From Streptomyces sp. NBC_00539 (GTDB taxonomy: Bacteria > Actinomycetota > Actinomycetes > Streptomycetales > Streptomycetaceae): DNA of 64,000 nt. Positions 59,474-64,000 of the stretch are shown here, one piece after another. The translations under genes were made by a program, and so were the position numbers. Every line of letters starts with the position of its first letter. Position 1 is the first letter of the stretch. The notes below the pieces were generated by a model that made no database searches, was not told the origin of the DNA, and saw nothing but the letters and a program-made list of their open reading frames with translations. Where the stretch lies: positions 5,103,501-5,167,500 of the forward strand of contig NZ_CP107811.1 of the NCBI RefSeq assembly GCF_036346105.1, in the 5' to 3' direction.

Positions 59474-60769
59474 ATGCCGTCCCGAATGATGCTGGCCACT
59501 TTGCTGGGTGCCGCCCTGCTCGCGCCCGCCCCGCCCGCCACCGCCGACGGGCGGACCGTCGAGTACCACGGGATGCGCCTCACCGTCCCCGCGGACTGGC
59601 GCGTCGTCGACCTCGACCGGAATCCCGCAGCCTGCCTGCGCCTCGACCTCCCCACCCTCTACCTCGGGCACGCCGGCGGGCAGGGCGAGTGCACCGGCCG
59701 CGCCGTACGCAGCCGCGCCGACACCCTGCACCTGGAACCCCTCGACGGCGCCCCCGAGCGCGCCGACATCCCCACCCTGCGCACCGACGGGACCCGGCTG
59801 CCGTCGACCCCGCCCGGCGACAGCCGTGAGGTGCGCTACGCCCTGCGGTACCCCGGGGTGATGGCCACCCTGTCGTACGGGAACAGCCCCGACGCCGTAC
59901 GGGAACTCCTGGCCCGGGCCCGTACGGTCACCCCCGCCACCGCCGGCCCCCCGGCGGCCGACCCCGTGAGCCCCGCCGTGGCCACGCGCCCCCTCACCGG
60001 CCAGCCGGCCTTCACCGGCACCGGCTTCGACGCCTGCACCGCCCCCACCCAGAGCGACATGGACACCTGGCGGGCCGACTCCCCCTTCCGCGCGGTCGGC
60101 ATCTACATCGGCGGCCGCGCCCGGGCCTGCGCCCAGCCCCGGCTGACCTCCGGCTGGATCCGCCGTCAGGCCGATGCGGGCTGGCACCTGATGCCGATCT
60201 GGGTCGGCCCGCAGCCCTGGGACAGCTCCAGCACCGGCCTGTCCACCGACCCCTCCGAGGCCGGCGACGAGGGCGTCGAAGCCGCAGAGGGCGCGGTCGA
60301 GGCGGCCCGCTCGCTGGGCCTCGGGGCGAACACGGTGCTCTACAACGACCTGGAGCACTACACCGACCGCGACACCTGGGACGCCCCGGTCGTCGCCTAC
60401 CTCACCGCCTGGACGGCACGGCTGCACGCACTGGGTTACCGCGCGGCGGCCTACGTGCACGCCGCGTCCGGGGTCCCGGCGCTGAGCGCCCACTACCACC
60501 AGGCCCCGCAGGACATGCCGGACGTGCTGTGGGTGGCCCGCTGGAACCTCTCCGCCTCGGTCACGGACGCCGACATGGGCCTGCCCGCCGGAGGCGCCCA
60601 GTGGCCCGGCCGGCGCCGCGCCCACCAGTTCCGCGGAGGACACGACGCCACGTTCGGCGACGTCACGATCAACATCGACCGCAGCCGGCTCGACGTCGAC
60701 CCGGCCGCCTTCCCCCCGCTGCGGCGCGGCCGGGACCTGATCCCGTTCACCACGAAGGGCACCGCCTGA
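59474..60769 (+). CDS. Exported DUF1906 glycoside hydrolase-like protein
   Basis: A 431-aa protein. The N-terminal signal peptide is MLATLLGAALLAPAPPATA. Residues ~30-160 form a separate, small N-domain. The C-terminal DUF1906 TIM-barrel (rv2525c-like) spans ~185-425: GTGFDACTAPTQSDMDTW, AVGIYIGGRARACAQPRLTSGWI, WHLMPIWVGPQPW, VLYNDLEHYT, and WVARWNLSASV. The family resembles GH25 lysozymes and may act on cell wall, though catalysis is unproven. Start ATG at 59474, without a strong SD; nearby ATGs at 59486/59489 are possible. Confidence 0.87.
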   Translation: MPSRMMLATLLGAALLAPAPPATADGRTVEYHGMRLTVPADWRVVDLDRNPAACLRLDLPTLYLGHAGGQGECTGRAVRSRADTLHLEPLDGAPERADIPTLRTDGTRLPSTPPGDSREVRYALRYPGVMATLSYGNSPDAVRELLARARTVTPATAGPPAADPVSPAVATRPLTGQPAFTGTGFDACTAPTQSDMDTWRADSPFRAVGIYIGGRARACAQPRLTSGWIRRQADAGWHLMPIWVGPQPWDSSSTGLSTDPSEAGDEGVEAAEGAVEAARSLGLGANTVLYNDLEHYTDRDTWDAPVVAYLTAWTARLHALGYRAAAYVHAASGVPALSAHYHQAPQDMPDVLWVARWNLSASVTDADMGLPAGGAQWPGRRRAHQFRGGHDATFGDVTINIDRSRLDVDPAAFPPLRRGRDLIPFTTKGTA

Positions 60770-60796
60770 GCGGCGCAGGGCGCAGCCGCCACGCGC

Positions 60797-61297
60797 TCAC
60801 CCCTCGCGCGGCGGCTCGTCGTCGTTGCCGCGGCGCAGCGTGCGCACGGGGTGGCCCGGGGTCCAGGTGCGGATCACCAGGTCGTCGCCCTCGACCGTGA
60901 TGTGGACGACCTCCGTCAGGTCGGCGTGGAAGAGGTGGAAGGGGTGGGGGGTCTCCGTCTCCTCCGCGTACCGGTGCAGCTCCGGCGGGTCCAGCAGCTC
61001 CAGCGCACGCCCCGAGACCCGTACGTCCCCGCCGGGCATCGTCTCGTCCTCGCCCGGGTTGGAGTGCAGGGCGAAGCGCGGGTCGCGGCGCAGGTCCATG
61101 GCCTTCATCGAGCCGGGCATCATGCCGAGCCACAGCTCGCCGCCGCGGATGTCGACGTTGAGCCCGCTCAGGCGCGGGGAGCCGTCCCGGCGCAGGGTGG
61201 CCAGGACGTGGTGGGGCCGCTGAGCGAAGCGGGCCCGGACGGCCGCAGCGAAGTCCGGATCCGCCTTCTCGAACGCTGCCCAGTTGTTCGTCGTCAT
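60797..61297 (-). CDS. PPOX/F420-dependent oxidoreductase family protein
   Basis: A 166-aa split-barrel flavin/F420-binding protein: AQRPHHVLATLRRDGSPRLSGLNVDIRGGELWLGMMPGSMKAMDLRRDPRFALHSNPG is typical of the pyridoxamine 5'-phosphate oxidase-like clan. F420 use is likely in actinobacteria but not certain from sequence. The start ATG at 61297 faces the PadR gene 55 bp away on the same strand. Substrate unknown. Confidence 0.88.
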   Translation of the reverse strand: MTTNNWAAFEKADPDFAAAVRARFAQRPHHVLATLRRDGSPRLSGLNVDIRGGELWLGMMPGSMKAMDLRRDPRFALHSNPGEDETMPGGDVRVSGRALELLDPPELHRYAEETETPHPFHLFHADLTEVVHITVEGDDLVIRTWTPGHPVRTLRRGNDDEPPREG

Positions 61298-61352
61298 ACG
61301 TCCATCAAAGCGCGGCCCCCGGGCGGGCGTCGCTCAGGCGCACCGCCCCGTG

Positions 61353-61946
61353 TCACGCGCCCGCGGGGCCGCGCTCCGTGGTGAGCGCCTCGATGTCGTC
61401 CAGCATCGCGGCGGCCAGGTCGCGCTCACCGGCGTAGTACCGCTCGGCCCACTTGAGGGTGAGCGTCGGGTACGTCCAGGCCTCCTCGCCCCCGGCCGCC
61501 GCCGCGTCCGCTTCCGCGCGCCGGCGCATCTCCTCCGCGAACTCCCTGTGGCGCCCCAGCACTTCGCGCATCTGCGCCGGCTCCAGCAGGTGGCCCAGCC
61601 ACAGCCGCAGCATCGGCCCGTGCTTGAGCACCGGCGGGTCGACCGGCGCCTCGCGCGCCCATTCCCGTACGGCCGCCAGACCGGCTTCGGTGATCTCGTA
61701 CACGCGCTTGTCGCGGGCGCCGCCGTCCTCCTGGCCGATCCGGCGCGAGGAGGCGTAACCGGCCTCCTCCAGGCGCCTCAGCTCGCTGTAGACCTGGCTG
61801 AACGACGGGCTCCAGTAGAAGAAGCGCAACGAGCGGTCGGCCCACTTCTTCACGTCGTAACCGGAAAGCTCCTTGCCGAAGGAGAGCAGTCCGAGCACCG
61901 CCCAGCCGGTGGCGGGCAGTGCGCGCTTGTTCGTCTCGTCTGGCAC
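61353..61946 (-). CDS. PadR-family transcriptional regulator
   Basis: A 197-aa PadR protein with an N-terminal winged helix (ATGWAVLGLLSFGKELSGYDVKKWADRSLRFFYWSPSFSQVYSELRRLEEAGY) and a C-terminal helical dimerisation domain (~100-195). GTG at 61946 gives the usual length. The SDR-hydrolase pair is divergent, 95 bp away, and is the obvious target. PadR proteins usually repress neighbouring genes and respond to small phenolics or drugs. Confidence 0.9.
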   Translation of the reverse strand: MPDETNKRALPATGWAVLGLLSFGKELSGYDVKKWADRSLRFFYWSPSFSQVYSELRRLEEAGYASSRRIGQEDGGARDKRVYEITEAGLAAVREWAREAPVDPPVLKHGPMLRLWLGHLLEPAQMREVLGRHREFAEEMRRRAEADAAAAGGEEAWTYPTLTLKWAERYYAGERDLAAAMLDDIEALTTERGPAGA

Positions 61947-62041
61947 GCAGCGCAGTCTATGGCCGGTACGCGTCACGGCCCTTCCGCCCCCGGGGTATGA
62001 CTGCTAGAAGTATGCCTATTAGAAACCAACAGGGGGGTTCC
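61947..62041. promoter_or_regulatory. PadR-SDR divergent promoter region
   Basis: An AT-rich island (about 61996-62030) with near-repeats TGCTAGAAG (62001-62009) and TATTAGAAA (62016-62024), plus ATGACTG and AGTATGCC, stands out in ~72% GC sequence. It is a good place for the PadR operator and the SDR promoter. AGGGGGG is the SDR ribosome site. Confidence 0.45.
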
Positions 62042-62770
62042 GTGGTCACACTGGACGGGAAAGTCGTCGTCATCACCGGCGCCGCACGCGGCCAGGGCGC
62101 GGCCGAGGCCCGGATGTGCGCGGAAGCCGGGGCACGGGTCGTCGTCACCGACGTACGGGAGGACGAGGGCCGGGCGGTCGCGAAGGAGCTCGGCGAGCAG
62201 GGGCTCTACGTACGGCACGACGTCGCCGACCCGGCCGGCTGGGCGACGGTCGTACACGAGGCGGTCACGGCCTTCGGCACGGTCTCGGCGCTGGTCAACA
62301 ACGCGGCGCTGTGGCGCACCGCCCACGTCGAGCAACAGGACCCCGCCGGCTTCGAGGAGTTGCTGAGGGTCAATCTGCTGGGCCCGTTCCTCGGCATCCA
62401 GGCGGTGGCCCCACTGCTGCGCGCGGCGGGGGGCGGCTCGATCGTCAACGTCTCCTCCACCGCCGGCCTGGTCGGGATACCCGGCCACGCGGCGTACGGC
62501 TCCACCAAGTTCGCCCTGCGCGGCCTGACCCGTTCCGCGGCGCTGGACCTGGCCGGCGACGGGATCCGCGTCAACTCCGTGCACCCGGGGGCCGTCGACA
62601 CCCCGATGGTCGCCCGGGCCGTCGAGGGGCGCGACTGGTCGCACGTACCGCTCGGGCGGATGGGGCGGGCGCAGGAGGTCGGGGAACTCGTGCGCTTCCT
62701 CTGCTCGGACGCCTCGTCGTACGTGACCGGCGCCGAGTTCGCGGTGGACGGCGGGATGACGGCCGGATGA
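62042..62770 (+). CDS. Short-chain dehydrogenase/reductase (classical SDR)
   Basis: A 242-aa NAD(P)-dependent oxidoreductase. The TGAARGQG cofactor motif is near residues 12-19; NNAAL follows. Catalytic residues: S138/S139 (VNVSST), Y152 and K156. FAVDGGMTAG ends the protein as in 3-alpha(17-beta)-HSD-like SDRs. Its GTG has AGGGGG 6 nt upstream. ATGA overlap with the hydrolase suggests a joint pathway, perhaps steroid or other alicyclic alcohols, which is inference. Confidence 0.92.
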   Translation: MVTLDGKVVVITGAARGQGAAEARMCAEAGARVVVTDVREDEGRAVAKELGEQGLYVRHDVADPAGWATVVHEAVTAFGTVSALVNNAALWRTAHVEQQDPAGFEELLRVNLLGPFLGIQAVAPLLRAAGGGSIVNVSSTAGLVGIPGHAAYGSTKFALRGLTRSAALDLAGDGIRVNSVHPGAVDTPMVARAVEGRDWSHVPLGRMGRAQEVGELVRFLCSDASSYVTGAEFAVDGGMTAG

Positions 62771-63648
62771 CCGGCGACCCCCTCTCCCCGGACGCGCGGG
62801 CGCTGTGCGACACGCTGACGGCGGGCTTCCCCGGGCCGGGCGACGTCGCGGCCCTGCGGGCGGCGGCCACCGGAGGCCGTGCCCGTCCCGAGGGCCCGGT
62901 GGTGGCCCGCGTCCAGGACACGGACGCCGCGGGTGTTCCGGTACGGGTCTACGACCCCGCGCCGGGAACGGCCGGGCGCCCCCTGGTCGTCTACTTCCAC
63001 GGGGGCGGCTGGGTGATGTGCGGCCTCGACAGCCACGACCCCGTGTGCCGGGCGCTGGCGGCGGCCTCCGGCGCGGTGGTCGTCTCCGCCGACTACCGCC
63101 TGGCCCCCGAACACCCCTGGCCGGCAGCGGTGGACGACGCGCTGACGGTGCTGCGGTGGGCCCGCGCGCAGGCCGGGCCCCTGGGCTGCGACCCGGACCG
63201 GGTGACGGTGGCGGGCGACTCCAGCGGCGGCAACCTGGCGGCGGTGACCGCCCTGCGGGCACCGGGACTGCTCGCCGGGCAACTGCTCGTCTACCCGCCG
63301 CTGGACGCCTCGATGTGCTCCGCATCCGTCGACCGCTACGCGCAGGGCTACTTCCACACCGCCGCGCACATGGCCTGGTACTGGGAGCAGTACGGCGGCG
63401 ACCCGGAGCACCCGCACGTCTCCCCGCCGGCGGCCGCCGACGTCTCGCAGCTGCCGCGCACCCTGATGGTCCTCGCGGACTGCGACGTCCTGCGAGACGA
63501 GGGACTGTCCTACGCCCGACGCCTCGGGGCGGCCGGCGTCGACTGCGCCGTCCACCTCTACCCGGGTGTCTTCCACGGCTTCCTGGGCCTGCCCCTGCCC
63601 GCGGCCTCCTCGGCCCTCACGGCCGCCGCGGCCTGGCTCGCGCAATAG
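62767..63648 (+). CDS. Hormone-sensitive-lipase-type alpha/beta hydrolase
   Basis: A 293-aa HSL-family esterase. FHGGGWVMCGLD (oxyanion hole, HGGG at 78-81), GDSSGGN with nucleophile S152, D240 in LADCDVLRDEG, and H270 in GVFHGF form the catalytic set. Length and motifs match type IV bacterial lipases that act on short acyl esters. Translationally coupled to the SDR gene, under the probable control of the PadR protein. Confidence 0.92.
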   Translation: MTGDPLSPDARALCDTLTAGFPGPGDVAALRAAATGGRARPEGPVVARVQDTDAAGVPVRVYDPAPGTAGRPLVVYFHGGGWVMCGLDSHDPVCRALAAASGAVVVSADYRLAPEHPWPAAVDDALTVLRWARAQAGPLGCDPDRVTVAGDSSGGNLAAVTALRAPGLLAGQLLVYPPLDASMCSASVDRYAQGYFHTAAHMAWYWEQYGGDPEHPHVSPPAAADVSQLPRTLMVLADCDVLRDEGLSYARRLGAAGVDCAVHLYPGVFHGFLGLPLPAASSALTAAAAWLAQ

Positions 63649-63774
63649 GAGGGCGGGCACGGCAGCCGCTCCCGCACGGGCGGCCGATCTTCCCTCCGGT
63701 CCGGCACGAGGGCTGCGCCGACGGGCGCCCGACCCCGGAGGCGGGGCCCCGAACGGCGCCCGGACAATGGGGGG

Positions 63775-64000
63775 ATGACGACGAAACCCCGTACCAGGGC
63801 GCGGTCCTTCGACGCCGCCGCCCCGCTGTACGCCGCCCACCGGCCCGGGTACCCCGGCGAGCTTTTCGACTCCCTGGAGGAGCTGGGCGGGCGGCCGCTG
63901 GACGGGGCGCGGGTGGCCGACGTCGGGGCCGGGACCGGGATCGCCTCCGGGGCGCTGAGCGCGCGCGGGGCCGACGTCGTCGCCGTCGAGCCCGGCGACG
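63775..64000 (+). CDS. Class I SAM-dependent methyltransferase (3' truncated by window)
   Basis: The first 75 residues are visible, opening MTTKPRTRARSFDAAAPLYAAHRPGYP and reaching the SAM-binding motif VADVGAGTGIASGAL. The end lies outside the window. FDAAAPLYAAHRPGYP is typical of UbiE-like/DUF methyltransferases of unknown substrate. The ATG at 63775 is preceded by GGGGG. An upstream ATG at 63766 is possible. Confidence 0.85.
   Translation, partial: MTTKPRTRARSFDAAAPLYAAHRPGYPGELFDSLEELGGRPLDGARVADVGAGTGIASGALSARGADVVAVEPGD

Overview
The window is a high-GC actinobacterial chromosome segment, almost certainly Streptomyces. GTG starts are frequent, genes are tightly packed and translationally coupled, DnaE1, PriA and a TrpM-like protein are present, and the order lspA - dnaE - his - trp - lgt - gltBD matches the core chromosome of S. 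coelicolor as I remember it. I saw no rRNA, tRNA, CRISPR array, insertion sequence or prophage.

Layout. 1-6.7 kb: a DksA-like protein with a histone H1-like tail (cut by the left edge), lspA, an RluD-type pseudouridine synthase, a GNAT acetyltransferase, a Na+/H+ antiporter, an MscS-type channel and a small hydrolase. 6.9-12.8 kb (minus strand): a secreted M43 metalloprotease, a Tat-exported PhoD phosphatase, a membrane-anchored DsbA-like protein, a membrane protein and a DUF2252 protein. 12.9-22 kb: dnaE1, a small basic protein, an NYN-domain protein, an ABC exporter pair with a DUF2567 protein, a YbaK deacylase and a LON-substrate-binding-domain protein. 22-39.5 kb: a repeat-fold membrane protein, then the his genes (hisD-C-B-x-H-priA-ridA-F, with hisI apart), trpE, small membrane proteins, trpC-trpM-trpB-trpA, a second DsbA-like protein and lgt. 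PriA is expected to serve both histidine and tryptophan synthesis, and no trpF is present.

39.6-48.3 kb (minus strand): seven coupled genes, namely four ADP-ribosylglycohydrolase-family paralogues, a ribokinase-like kinase, a CaiB-type CoA-transferase and a CitE-like lyase. Every junction is a 4-base overlap. 48.6-55.8 kb: a VIT-family transporter and gltBD (glutamate synthase). 55.8-56.2 kb: a 153-bp tandem repeat. 56.2-59.1 kb (minus strand): a four-gene module with two WXG/ESX-like proteins, a cytosolic DUF1795/LpqN-like protein and an unknown protein. 59.5-64 kb: a DUF1906 exoprotein, an F420/PPOX-family protein, a PadR regulator divergent from an SDR-hydrolase pair, and a truncated methyltransferase.

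The best candidates for undescribed biology are the WXG-like module with its DUF1795-like neighbour, the four-paralogue ADP-ribosylglycohydrolase operon, the 153-bp repeat, and several palindromic candidate operators (phoD, hisD and the glycohydrolase operon leader). Coordinates and motifs were read directly. Family names come from recognising sequence motifs, without any database search.
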